From NCBI GenBank assembly GCA_013375455.1, contig JABXJT010000041.1, positions 1 through 40,600 on the forward strand: a stretch of DNA of 40,600 bases, given 5' to 3'. The position numbers were made by a program, and so were the translations under genes. The notes beneath the pieces were generated by a model, which ran no database searches, was not told where the DNA came from, and saw only the letters and a program-made list of their open reading frames with translations. This document shows positions 25,359 to 33,601 of this stretch, piece by piece. This DNA is from Candidatus Helarchaeota archaeon (lineage in GTDB: Archaea > Asgardarchaeota > Lokiarchaeia > Helarchaeales > HEL-GB-A). Position 1 is the stretch's first letter. Every line of letters begins with the position of its first letter.

Positions 25359-26579
25359 TCATTGAAATTCGGAAATATGAACGTTTCTTCGACAATTGCC
25401 CCAGATATCAAGAAGAATATTTCCAAGGATTTCTATTTGAAAAGACCCTTTGACTATCAGCCCAGTGGGAGTACCACTATAATCCTGTGGCGCTATAAGT
25501 AGTTCCTCGTGGTCTCGATCAATAGCCCACATTTTCTTTTCTTCACTGTTGCGAATGAGAATATTTGATTTGGAGAATTGCTGGAAAATCGCCTTATGGG
25601 ATGGATTACTAAAATCGATGGAAGTCATGATTCGTAGCCGGGCAGAGGGGTTTAGATTGCCCAATTTAATTACATCAGGAAGAATATCTAATTTCGGAAC
25701 GCAAATTAACGCATCTTTTTTGACATTTGGGATAATTTCAATGATTCGTTCAATAGCCTGGGCTTCTCCTTTGATCAGGTTTGGGAGAATTTGAGGGATA
25801 ATTCCAGCTTTAGCATCTTCTAATGATTTCTGATATTGAACCACCTTTTCTTCTAAGAGCTTACTATCCGCGATCACATCACCAACTTCGGTAGATAACT
25901 TGGTGATCTCGCCATCCTTTTCAGCAAGAGTTTGGCTGAGCCTGTCTTTTTCCAAATTGAATTTTTCTATTTCGGAGTACAAATGCGTAATTTCAGAATT
26001 TTGATTGGTTATAGTACTTTTTAGGGTATTAATTTTAGTCTTGATCTTGGTTATATTTGCTTCGGCTGCATCTATAGATTTAATCGCCGTCACTTTATCG
26101 GATTTTGCTGCATTTACCTCGGATTCTACATGAGCTATTTCAGCGTTTTTTACGCGAATTTCTTCTCTTAATTGGCTTTCAGAGCCTCTTAAATCAGCAA
26201 TAACCCCGTCTCTTCTCTTTGAAACCTCCTCTAAATCTGAAATTTTTGTCAATTGATTATCTGCTTTTAATTTTAATCCGCGAATCTCCGCCCTTACGGT
26301 TCCAACTTGTGACAGATCTTCATCTAATTTCTTATTTTGTTCCTGTAAATCTTCAATTTGTTTAATTATTTTTTCTTTTTCATGTACAGCCTGCTCTTTA
26401 CGTATTGAAAGTCCTTTTTTTTCTTTTACAAGCTCCTTTACGCGATTTCCGAGCTCTTTAATTTCCTTTTTCAATCTTACTTGGTCTCTTTTTTGCTTTT
26501 CTTCCTGTTCCTTTATTTTTTGCTTGAGTCTTTCAATTTCTCTATCTTTTTTTATCATGGTTAATTTTAACTCTTCCAT
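25359..26579 (-). CDS. Coiled-coil protein with C-terminal PLD/TrmB-like domain, tandem copy 1
   Basis: A 406-aa protein with the same plan as its downstream neighbour: a long N-terminal coiled coil (~1-265, starting MEELKLTMIKKDREIERLKQ) and a globular C-terminal domain (~268-406: EAQAIERIIEIIPNVKKDA, then ARLRIMTSIDF, IFQQFSKSNILIRNSEEK, MWAIDRDHEELLIAPQD, ILLDIWGNCRR). The start is well supported by GGAGG 8 nt upstream. The pair arose by duplication and has diverged mainly in the coil. Such a coil could give a rod-like or filament-associated protein with a sensing head; no DNA-binding helix-turn-helix is visible, so a simple regulator is less likely. Confidence 0.82.
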   Translation of the reverse strand: MEELKLTMIKKDREIERLKQKIKEQEEKQKRDQVRLKKEIKELGNRVKELVKEKKGLSIRKEQAVHEKEKIIKQIEDLQEQNKKLDEDLSQVGTVRAEIRGLKLKADNQLTKISDLEEVSKRRDGVIADLRGSESQLREEIRVKNAEIAHVESEVNAAKSDKVTAIKSIDAAEANITKIKTKINTLKSTITNQNSEITHLYSEIEKFNLEKDRLSQTLAEKDGEITKLSTEVGDVIADSKLLEEKVVQYQKSLEDAKAGIIPQILPNLIKGEAQAIERIIEIIPNVKKDALICVPKLDILPDVIKLGNLNPSARLRIMTSIDFSNPSHKAIFQQFSKSNILIRNSEEKKMWAIDRDHEELLIAPQDYSGTPTGLIVKGSFQIEILGNILLDIWGNCRRNVHISEFQ

Positions 26580-26788
26580 TGATTTGCCTCCGTTATTTAA
26601 TTTTGACTGTTTTATAATCGAAAGGCGGGAATTGGCGCATCAGGATGTATCGTGAGATTTAGAATGAAAGTTTCAAATCTCTCGTTATTTTTTAATGGAT
26701 CTAATCAATATATAAGTGAATCTAAGAACTTTTAGCCCATTTATAAATCTTAAATTCACTTGGAATTTACTTCAAATAATTTATTAAG

Positions 26789-26818
26789 TAAACTCACATT
26801 TGCTCAAATGTGAGTTTA
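26789..26818. promoter_or_regulatory. Perfect 14-bp palindrome abutting MFS start codon (operator-like)
   Basis: TAAACTCACATTTG, a 2-nt spacer (CT) and CAAATGTGAGTTTA form a perfect inverted repeat that ends one base before the ATG at 26820, so it covers the place of the ribosome-binding site. A dimeric repressor (TetR/MarR type) bound here would block transcription or initiation; as RNA, the hairpin would hide the start region. No regulator gene lies next to it. Confidence 0.65.
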
Positions 26819-26819
26819 A

Positions 26820-28250
26820 ATGCTCGAATACAAATGGAAATTATTAATTCTCACCACTATTGGCGTCTTTATGACATCATTGGGCGGGAGCACTTTAAAT
26901 ATTGCAATTCCCGCAAAAGATGTTGGTATAACTGCGGATTTAGGGGCATCATGGGAGATAGCACAGTGGATTCCCATAGGATTTTTATTGGTTCTAGCAA
27001 TTTCGCTGATTAGTTTTGGGCGTTTAGCTGACATAAAAGGGAAGCGTAATATATTCCTCATTGGATTATTCATATTTACGGTGGGGAATGGGCTTTGCGC
27101 ATCCGCGTTTTCTGGAGAACTATTAATCATTCTTTATGCTATTACTGGAATTGGTGCCTCAATGCTGACGGCTACTGCAATCGCGATGGTGACGGAAGTC
27201 TTTCCCAAGAGCGAGACGGGAAAAGCTCTTGGGATAAACGTGGCGGGCATTTATCTCGGGCTAGTACTAGGCCCCGTACTTGGGGGACTTCTGGTCCAGG
27301 CACTCACATGGAGAAGCGTTTTTTTGGTTAACGTTCCAATTGGAGGAGTTCTCTTCATCTTCGGATTGTTAAAGCTGAAGCAATCGGAAATAATAGCGAA
27401 AGAGGAAAAGTTTGATATTTATGGGATGCTGGCTTTTGGAATATTTTTAGCTTCGATGCTAATAGCTTTGACCTTAGGAAGCCGGATAGGATGGGCATCA
27501 TTAATAATAATCTTTCTAGTAATTATATCGATTTGCGGATTTGTGGCTTTTATTTTTATTGAGAGGACCGTAGAGCATCCAATGCTCAATTTATCATTAT
27601 TCCGAAGAAATAGAGTTTTTGCCGCTGCGAATACCGCGGCATTAATGAATTATATAGCGACAATGGGAGTCGGATTTTTACTTTCAATATACCTTCAACG
27701 GATTTTCGATTTTGATCCTGCAATAGCGGGACTTTTATTATTACCTACTCCTATGATGATGGCCATTTCTTCACCATTTACAGGCAAATATTCAGACAGA
27801 GTGGGTACGAGATGGTTATGCGCAATAGGAATGATGCTTATGGCTTTTGCTCTCGGATTCTTAATTATCGTCATTTTATATTTACCCATAGAGTGGGTAC
27901 TCTTAAGCCAAGGGATCCTTGGATTGGGTATCGGTTTCTTCTCTTCTCCCAATCAATCAGCCATAATGAAATCAGTTGAAAAGAAACAACTTGGTATTGC
28001 GTCAGGAACGCTTTCGACCATGCGAGTGACTGGGCAATCTACGAGTATAGCTTTATTAAGCGCTATTTTAGCGATATTTATATCAGCTTTGACTTTATCA
28101 CAAATTTTATCACCCACTCCTCCTCCCATCACTGAGGATCTCAAAAATGATTTCAAAAATGGGCTTATAATTGCATTTTCGGTTACAATTGGCATTTGTA
28201 TCATTGGCACGCTTTTATCTTTAGTACGAGGGAAAGAAGAAATACATTAA
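26820..28250 (+). CDS. MFS transporter, DHA2-type (14 TM) drug/H+ antiporter family
   Basis: A 476-aa major-facilitator protein with about 14 hydrophobic helices. The loop 2-3 signature GRLADIKGKRN (residues ~67-77) and motif C in helix 5 (GIYLGLVLGPVLGGLL, ~142-157) mark a proton-driven exporter, and W-R-S-V-F-L-V-N-V-P-I-G just after is the DHA2 (EmrB/QacA) signature. The second loop GRIxDRxGxR equivalent is GKYSDRVGTRW. It would export amphipathic compounds. Expression is probably controlled by the perfect palindrome directly before the ATG. No ribosome-binding site other than that palindrome is visible. Confidence 0.92.
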   Translation: MLEYKWKLLILTTIGVFMTSLGGSTLNIAIPAKDVGITADLGASWEIAQWIPIGFLLVLAISLISFGRLADIKGKRNIFLIGLFIFTVGNGLCASAFSGELLIILYAITGIGASMLTATAIAMVTEVFPKSETGKALGINVAGIYLGLVLGPVLGGLLVQALTWRSVFLVNVPIGGVLFIFGLLKLKQSEIIAKEEKFDIYGMLAFGIFLASMLIALTLGSRIGWASLIIIFLVIISICGFVAFIFIERTVEHPMLNLSLFRRNRVFAAANTAALMNYIATMGVGFLLSIYLQRIFDFDPAIAGLLLLPTPMMMAISSPFTGKYSDRVGTRWLCAIGMMLMAFALGFLIIVILYLPIEWVLLSQGILGLGIGFFSSPNQSAIMKSVEKKQLGIASGTLSTMRVTGQSTSIALLSAILAIFISALTLSQILSPTPPPITEDLKNDFKNGLIIAFSVTIGICIIGTLLSLVRGKEEIH

Positions 28251-28304
28251 AATATCTGATCTTCTAAAAAAATAAGAGTTACAAGTTCCATATCGGTGAA
28301 TAAA

Positions 28305-29123
28305 ATGAGCTTTCTAAACCATAAATATTTTCATGTTTCAGTAAGATTTTTGTTGATTTTTTTAGTTGCATTAGCGATTTGCTTTTTACTGCCAGGAGAG
28401 ATTCCTGGAACGGTAGATGTCGTGATCAATGTTGAGGAAACGATGGAAGCAGGATTGACTTTCTCATTTGGAGTTGGCACCATCGTTGAGGTCATTCTAA
28501 TGGGTCCCGTCTTCGTTATAATTTACTACATCCTCCTGAAAAATATGCTCGGTAGAATTGACGTAGAGCAAGGTAAGAATAAGAAGAAAATTTACACGTT
28601 GGAGTTATTTGCGGTCATGCTGATCTGTATGGTGATTATCGGACATGTCGTGCATCTAATGTTTGATTATGGGAATGCATTATTTCGAAGTGGTTATGGG
28701 GGATATGATACTTCCTCCGAACTCTTCCTGTTTTTGTATCACTCTGATGAATGGGTGGGGCACCATTTAATACACGTCGGATTCTTCGGCTTCATTGTGC
28801 TCGCACTTATAGGGGAGTCTTTCATATCTGATAAACGAAGGATGAAATGGTATGAGATTATCATAATGGTACCGTTGGGGATCGGGATTTTTGTCATGAA
28901 TGGTTATGCAAGCTACGAAGGACAGTGCGGCTGGATAATGATGGTGCTATCTGCGATATTATTAGGAGCAGAGTTAGTCATAATCTTCGTTAAATGGGTC
29001 AATCCTCTGAAATATCCAATCTTATTCGCATCCATCATTGGAAATATCATTATTATTGGATATTATATCTGGTATACAGCGACTTTTGGAACCCTCCCCT
29101 TCTATCCCTTTGCCCCTCAATAA
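28305..29123 (+). CDS. Seven-TM hypothetical membrane protein
   Basis: A 272-aa protein with about seven membrane helices. His residues sit in or near helices 3 and 4 (IGHVVHLMFDYG, EWVGHHLIHVGF), a pattern that could bind heme or metal, but no family is recognised. A charged cytoplasmic loop (GRIDVEQGKNKKK) separates helices 2 and 3. I chose the ATG at 28305, with GGTGA 6 nt upstream, over the GTG at 28296. It follows the exporter gene by 54 bp on the same strand and may be co-transcribed. Confidence 0.75.
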   Translation: MSFLNHKYFHVSVRFLLIFLVALAICFLLPGEIPGTVDVVINVEETMEAGLTFSFGVGTIVEVILMGPVFVIIYYILLKNMLGRIDVEQGKNKKKIYTLELFAVMLICMVIIGHVVHLMFDYGNALFRSGYGGYDTSSELFLFLYHSDEWVGHHLIHVGFFGFIVLALIGESFISDKRRMKWYEIIIMVPLGIGIFVMNGYASYEGQCGWIMMVLSAILLGAELVIIFVKWVNPLKYPILFASIIGNIIIIGYYIWYTATFGTLPFYPFAPQ

Positions 29124-29130
29124 AGGGGAT

Positions 29131-29205
29131 TTATGAATAGAATCCCAGATACGTCCCTAGTGCTTCGTCAATTATATGGGAAACATTGCCTCGGGTTGCT
29201 GCGAA
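29131..29205 (-). pseudogene. Remnant of a second fucose-isomerase-like gene (last 24 codons)
   Basis: Read on the minus strand this encodes FAATRGNVSHIIDEALGTYL plus GFYS and a stop, matching 22 of 24 residues of the C-terminus of the isomerase at 29587-31032 (FAACRGNVSHIIDEALGTYL, GFHS). The match stops abruptly upstream, where the antitoxin-like gene begins. It is the tail of a duplicated copy whose body has been lost. Confidence 0.85.
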
Positions 29206-29207
29206 AT

Positions 29208-29336
29208 TCAATTTTTAATTTTCTCTTTAATATACTTTTTTTGTTCTTGGTAATTCATTTTTGAAAACTTGCTGCTTAATTTATCTCTTATTTCCCTCAT
29301 CATTTTTACTGCATCAAATTTTTTCTCATTTTTCAT
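29208..29336 (-). CDS. Small antitoxin-like protein (42 aa)
   Basis: MKNEKKFDAVKMMREIRDKL followed by SSKFSKMNYQEQKKYIKEKI: a charged, helical 42-aa protein. The K-F-D-A-V-K-x-x-R-E-I-R-D pattern and the 'x-M-x-x-E-E/Q-x-x-x-Y-I' tail are like the short putative antitoxins found near PIN or other toxin genes in archaea and cyanobacteria. I place the start at ATG 29336; a longer frame reaching 29465 runs antisense through a different coding fragment and is unlikely. No intact toxin gene is adjacent. The two 11-bp direct repeats just upstream may be its operator. Confidence 0.5.
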   Translation of the reverse strand: MKNEKKFDAVKMMREIRDKLSSKFSKMNYQEQKKYIKEKIKN

Positions 29337-29365
29337 CGATCGACTATTAATCAGCGATCGACTAT
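29337..29365. repeat. Two 11-bp direct repeats before the antitoxin-like gene
   Basis: CGATCGACTAT occurs at 29337-29347 and again at 29355-29365, an 18-bp period. CGATCG inside each is palindromic. They adjoin the start of the 42-aa gene, a usual place for autoregulatory operators of toxin-antitoxin units; alternatively they are duplication scars at the edge of the foreign segment. Confidence 0.5.
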
Positions 29366-29373
29366 AAAGTTGG

Positions 29374-29517
29374 TGCACGAGAAAGTTTCGCCATCTCGTC
29401 ATCCTCCTCAACGAGCTGCTGGACCTCCGTGACTCCCAGGATGAGAATGCCGTGGACGCCGCCATCGCGGAGGGGCTGGGGAAGGGGGCGTGGTACCGAG
29501 ATCATGAAGCAGGCTGA
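29374..29517 (+). pseudogene. GC-rich orphan ORF fragment, likely foreign
   Basis: A frame without start encodes 47 residues (TRKFRHLVILLNELLDLRDS, then QDENAVDAAIAEGLGKGAWY and RDHEAG) and a TGA. Codons end mostly in G or C (CTC GTC ATC CTC CTC AAC GAG CTG CTG GAC), in sharp contrast to the AT-rich codon use of every neighbour, so it looks like the 3' end of a gene acquired from a GC-rich genome. An in-frame TAA lies just upstream. I do not recognise the family. The remaining 29518-29586 shows no feature. Confidence 0.55.
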
Positions 29518-29586
29518 CGCGGTAATCCATCTGCATCATATTGTATTCTGAAAGCGTGTTCAGCGTGCACGAGCGCATAAGTCCCA

Positions 29587-31032
29587 CTATGAATGGAACC
29601 CTAGATACGTCCCCAATGCTTCGTCAATTATGTGGGAAACGTTGCCGCGGCATGCGGCGAAGTGATGGGGAAATCCTGAGAGGCAGATTTCCTGGAGTAA
29701 CTCCTGGAGATAAGGGATTTCCATTACACCGAATCCACCAAAAGTTGCGAGTTCGTCATCAGTAAAGTCACCCTCTCCCGTATAGTACATGATAAGTCCT
29801 TCAACGTCATCAGTGGAGATTCTAGCAAAAGTAAAGGGACCAGGAAGTATTCTCCCAGAAATTGTGCCATAGCCACTATCAGCTTGAAATGATTCGGAAA
29901 AATGCGCGTCCATTTTTGGATTTCGAAGGATGTCAGCGGGTAGATTACTGCAGTGGAAAGCAACCGCCTTATCTGGATCAGTTCCATAGTTATTATTCCA
30001 GTCTAAGAGCGCAGCAGGTGATCCTGAAGCTAGTGCAAGTGCGAGCATGCTAAGAGCACCTGTTACATCCACCTCGCAAGCCGCTGGAATGATGTTATTA
30101 CTCAAAATACTCAATATCGCGCAAGGTGCAACGCCAAGGTAATCCTCAATGGCCGTCCAACATTGAAATGCAATAGCATCCAACTCGTATTCTTCAATCC
30201 ACTGGTCCACGACAATGGCGAGTTTAGCAATTTTTTCGAGGCTTCCAGGGGGCGCCTTATCGCCAATGGTCACATAGGATTTAATTGCATCGATTCTTCC
30301 CTTAACAGCATCGTCAGTTTCCATCGTTCTCACCTGCCCAATAATTTCAGAGAGATCAATGGTTTCAACAGAAATCCCGGCGATTTCAAGCAATTTTTCG
30401 CTGTATCGAACCGTATTGAAGGCTGCTGGACGAGCGCCAATGGCACCAACTCTCGCACCTTTCAAACCATTGACCACTCGACAGATGGCTGCGAAGGTCT
30501 GAAGATCCTCCTTGAACAGTGGTCCCTCAACAGGGCTCGTGTGTTCCGTGGTTAATGTAAAGGGTATGCCATATTGCGTTAAATTGGAGCAGACTGAAAT
30601 TTTTCCGCAATATGAATCGCGCCGTTGCCCGACTTTCATTTTCTTTGGTTCATCCGGTTCTGCCTGGATTAATATGGGTACATCAAGGTTAGACCATCGA
30701 AGGGTATTAGCAACGGCTTTTTCATCCCCAAAATTAGGGAGGGATACTATAATTCCATCAATTATTTCAGCATTCCGTCTGAATAATTCGGAACATTTCT
30801 TGGCATCTTGGTGTGTCATTACAGTTCCGAAGGGCGTATCTTTTTCCGACAAGATGATCACTTTATGTCCAAGACCTTTTACGACTTGAACAATATCGTC
30901 TCGCCCTTTTTTAGCGAGATAATCAGGAAAAAAGCCGCGATTTCCGACAATAACGCCGAAGGTTAATGATTCTCGTATCTTTCGTGTTAAGCCCTTCGCC
31001 GGGTCTTTTACCAATATAGTTGGATGTCTCAT
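29587..31032 (-). CDS. L-fucose/L-arabinose isomerase-like protein
   Basis: A 481-aa protein of the L-fucose isomerase-like superfamily: FGVIVGNRGFFPDYLA (~28-43), GIIVSLPNFGDEKAVAN (~93), LIQAEPDEP, RVGAIGARPAAFNTVR (~208) and the C-terminal beta part with CEVDVTGALSMLAL and HCSNLPA. The Glu in CEVDVTG and His in FHCSNLP correspond to metal ligands in the family, suggesting an active aldose-ketose isomerase; the sugar is unknown. I chose ATG 31032 (AGAGGT 7 nt upstream) over TTG 31041. The last 24 codons are duplicated at 29131-29205. It clusters with GH5, a PfkB kinase and a TPP lyase/hydrolase. Confidence 0.85.
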   Translation of the reverse strand: MRHPTILVKDPAKGLTRKIRESLTFGVIVGNRGFFPDYLAKKGRDDIVQVVKGLGHKVIILSEKDTPFGTVMTHQDAKKCSELFRRNAEIIDGIIVSLPNFGDEKAVANTLRWSNLDVPILIQAEPDEPKKMKVGQRRDSYCGKISVCSNLTQYGIPFTLTTEHTSPVEGPLFKEDLQTFAAICRVVNGLKGARVGAIGARPAAFNTVRYSEKLLEIAGISVETIDLSEIIGQVRTMETDDAVKGRIDAIKSYVTIGDKAPPGSLEKIAKLAIVVDQWIEEYELDAIAFQCWTAIEDYLGVAPCAILSILSNNIIPAACEVDVTGALSMLALALASGSPAALLDWNNNYGTDPDKAVAFHCSNLPADILRNPKMDAHFSESFQADSGYGTISGRILPGPFTFARISTDDVEGLIMYYTGEGDFTDDELATFGGFGVMEIPYLQELLQEICLSGFPHHFAACRGNVSHIIDEALGTYLGFHS

Positions 31033-31140
31033 CAATTTCAACCTCTTAAATTCTCGGTATCACTTTGTCTATTTCTTTCGGGTTAATATAAGTGTTATAT
31101 GGGTTTTTATGGGATTATTAATTAATAGATGAAGGAATAC

Positions 31141-31365
31141 TCATGGATTCTGAGCGACCCCTATGACCGCCCACCAAACATAGATCAAGAGGTGTTCAGC
31201 GCAGACATTCACAAGTTTGAAGTCGCGAGTGCCTATTTTTTCACCCTTTCCTTCATTAACCTTAAGATGTTTTTTAAACTGGAATATAATGATTACTGCA
31301 TGTGCTAAAAATAGCAGAAACACTAATACGAAATAAACTACGAAATCAGAAAGATTATTGAACAT
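31141..31365 (-). CDS. Small two-TM membrane protein
   Basis: A 74-aa protein with a long N-terminal hydrophobic helix (VVYFVLVFLLFLAHAVIIIF), a basic loop (KKHLKVNEGKGEKIGTRDF) and a second helix (HLLIYVWWAVIGVA). Its upstream region shares a 13-nt motif with that of the exporter gene at 26820. No family recognised. It lies between the isomerase and GH5 genes on the same strand. Confidence 0.55.
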   Translation of the reverse strand: MFNNLSDFVVYFVLVFLLFLAHAVIIIFQFKKHLKVNEGKGEKIGTRDFKLVNVCAEHLLIYVWWAVIGVAQNP

Positions 31366-31524
31366 TTTTTACGACCTCTAAACTCAATTATAGAATCAAC
31401 TTGAAGTAAATTCTAAGAACCTTTAATTCAAGTAGAATGTTTTTAATTTTGATAGGATCCCAAGCGATCGGCGCCTAGGTGCTGTTCAGAAGGAAGAATA
31501 GGGGAATTTCAGAAAATAGAATTT

Positions 31525-33540
31525 TTATTTAATCCTTTTAATTGTAAAAGATATTTTATCAGTTTTTGGATCACTAATGTTGATTATTGGGATTCCTTCT
31601 ACCTTTTCCCAGTCGGCTCCGTCACATTGTGTTGTAAACCCCTTCGGATATTGAATCGGGGGTGTATATATTTCCGTGGGTGCATTAATATTTTCATCTA
31701 CTTCAAATTCAAACTTGAAGGTGCCTTTTTGACGATTGAATCTCATTTTATGAGGTGTACCTGCAATTCGCCGAGCATAAGGTCTACAAAATCCCTCAAG
31801 CGCCCGCCCACCTGAATTAATATCATCTCTCCAATCACGCGTTTGATGTGATCTTGAGAAAATCGAACGATCCACAAGATTCCACTTATCGCCATATTCA
31901 TGGGTATTGTCTGGACAATAGTTCCAGAGGCAGGAACTTAAAAAGAGTTCATCAAAGGCATTATAAAGCAGTTCAAATCTGATAATTTGCCACTTGAAAG
32001 CTTGCATCCCTCGCTTTCCTTTCTTCCATAACTTATAACTCTTCGCATTATGAATATCCATATGACAACCGAACTCACCCAAAAGGCAAGCGGTATTGCC
32101 GTTATTAATTTTCTTAGTAAGCTCAATTTGGTGTTTTAAATGGCGAAGATACATTTTCTGCATTCCCCGTAGCCCCCAAACGAGCCGCAACTTTGCTCCG
32201 AAGATATCTGCATGGAGTCTTAGCGGTTTGAAAAGAAACACTTTCTTCATTATGCTATGAATGGGGTCATAATAGTGGAAAGCATTAACCATGTTTTCAG
32301 GTGTATCATCTGGCCATTCCCTCGGAAGGAAGACCCTCTCTGGCTCATCTTCAGCGAGGATCATCCAATCTGGATTATATTCCCGAATAACTGAAGCAAC
32401 ACGTTTTGTGAATGGTAGTAAATAGTCCCTGAGAAAGTCAACTTCTCGTCCCTTGACTACTCTGAAATAATCATCATTAGGTACAACTGGATTTCCATTA
32501 GCATCAAGATCCCAAACTCCATGTTCTTTCCAGAAATCTTTCGCACCCTCTTTCCATATTGAGATCCTATTAGGATTGACTATTTCTGATCCTACTACTC
32601 CAATTCCAAGCCTAAGAAGTTTTATTCCCAACTTTTCTATTTCAAGGGTGTTCCCAGCTGCCGCAAACATTCCATCAACAGGTGTCCAGGCTAATCCCGG
32701 AATTGGTGGGTCCTTGGATCCTTTCTTAAGTTTGAGATTTCGGGTGATAGCTTTATGTCCAATAAAGCCAGAAAATGGTTCATTCAACGCATCAAAACCG
32801 AATACATTTGGCATGTCTTTAATTCGTTTAGCAATTTCTCTCAAACACCCGCTATAATGAGCGAACATATAATCTTGTATATTCATTTTTTCTCCAGAAA
32901 TCTCATCATCTATAATAAGATTTGGTGCGAAGTCTTTGCCAGCAAAAAATAGAGTCCACATCGTCCCATTGGGAAACATTCGATAATTATTTCCCCAAAT
33001 CATTCGAGGATATTTCTTCTCATTATTGGGATCATATAGATATTGCATGTTGAGAGCTAATCCAGATTCATCAAACTTGGTGTAATCAAGTCCAATCTTG
33101 TCAAACAGCCAGAGAGGCGCACCATCACCTCCAGTTACGCGACTCCAGACATCTTGATGGGGGTCCACAAAAACATAAAATCCGTAATCGCCTGCCATTG
33201 CTAGCATTTCAGCGTAATAATCCAGGTACTCCTCGTCATATTGATATGGTCCTGCATGTTCAATGGCTTCCCAAGTAGTTAAATAGCGAATACAATTGAA
33301 CCCCCATGCTTTTAATCGGGAGTAGTGCTCCTCAGCTTCTTCGCGAGGGAAGGGGCGTCCTACAAAGGAGACATTTTCCAAATCTGTAGGGGGCCAATTA
33401 TCTGTAAAATAGGGATTCCCGTCTGGTTTAAAGGGAATCTTGGTGCTATGAGAAAGATTAACTCCCCGCAAAATCACTTTTCGACCTTCTCCGTCGATAA
33501 ACCAGGGACCTGAGATTTTTAATGGGCTTAATTTAGCCAA
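31525..33540 (-). CDS. Glycoside hydrolase family 5, endoglycoceramidase/glucocerebrosidase-like
   Basis: A 671-aa (beta/alpha)8 glycosidase. The N-terminal FIDGEGRKVILRGVNLS, DPHQDVWSRVTGGDGAPLWL (~125-144), acid/base Glu254 in DALNEP and nucleophile Glu489 in LLGEFGCHMD are all present. The HQD-W-S-R and GGxGAPLW stretch is typical of the GH5_12 group and of endoglycoceramidases, which cut the sugar-lipid bond of glycosphingolipids or steryl glucosides. A C-terminal beta domain follows (~590-671, FEVDENINAPTEIYTPPI). There is no signal peptide, so the enzyme is intracellular, suggesting imported or endogenous glycolipid substrates. Substrate assignment is inference. Confidence 0.88.
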   Translation of the reverse strand: MAKLSPLKISGPWFIDGEGRKVILRGVNLSHSTKIPFKPDGNPYFTDNWPPTDLENVSFVGRPFPREEAEEHYSRLKAWGFNCIRYLTTWEAIEHAGPYQYDEEYLDYYAEMLAMAGDYGFYVFVDPHQDVWSRVTGGDGAPLWLFDKIGLDYTKFDESGLALNMQYLYDPNNEKKYPRMIWGNNYRMFPNGTMWTLFFAGKDFAPNLIIDDEISGEKMNIQDYMFAHYSGCLREIAKRIKDMPNVFGFDALNEPFSGFIGHKAITRNLKLKKGSKDPPIPGLAWTPVDGMFAAAGNTLEIEKLGIKLLRLGIGVVGSEIVNPNRISIWKEGAKDFWKEHGVWDLDANGNPVVPNDDYFRVVKGREVDFLRDYLLPFTKRVASVIREYNPDWMILAEDEPERVFLPREWPDDTPENMVNAFHYYDPIHSIMKKVFLFKPLRLHADIFGAKLRLVWGLRGMQKMYLRHLKHQIELTKKINNGNTACLLGEFGCHMDIHNAKSYKLWKKGKRGMQAFKWQIIRFELLYNAFDELFLSSCLWNYCPDNTHEYGDKWNLVDRSIFSRSHQTRDWRDDINSGGRALEGFCRPYARRIAGTPHKMRFNRQKGTFKFEFEVDENINAPTEIYTPPIQYPKGFTTQCDGADWEKVEGIPIINISDPKTDKISFTIKRIK

Positions 33541-33601
33541 ATAATCACCATCTAATAAAATATTCTATTATTTACAATGATTTTAATTCTTACCTAATAA
33601 A

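Noticed and set aside
29337..29465. N-terminal extension of the antitoxin-like frame (43 extra residues)
   Set aside because: It is antisense to a GC-rich coding fragment and crosses the direct repeats; the homologous-looking protein starts at 29336.
29587..30889. Several frames of 60-130 aa antisense to or overlapping the isomerase
   Set aside because: They lie within a complete, well-supported gene in another frame.
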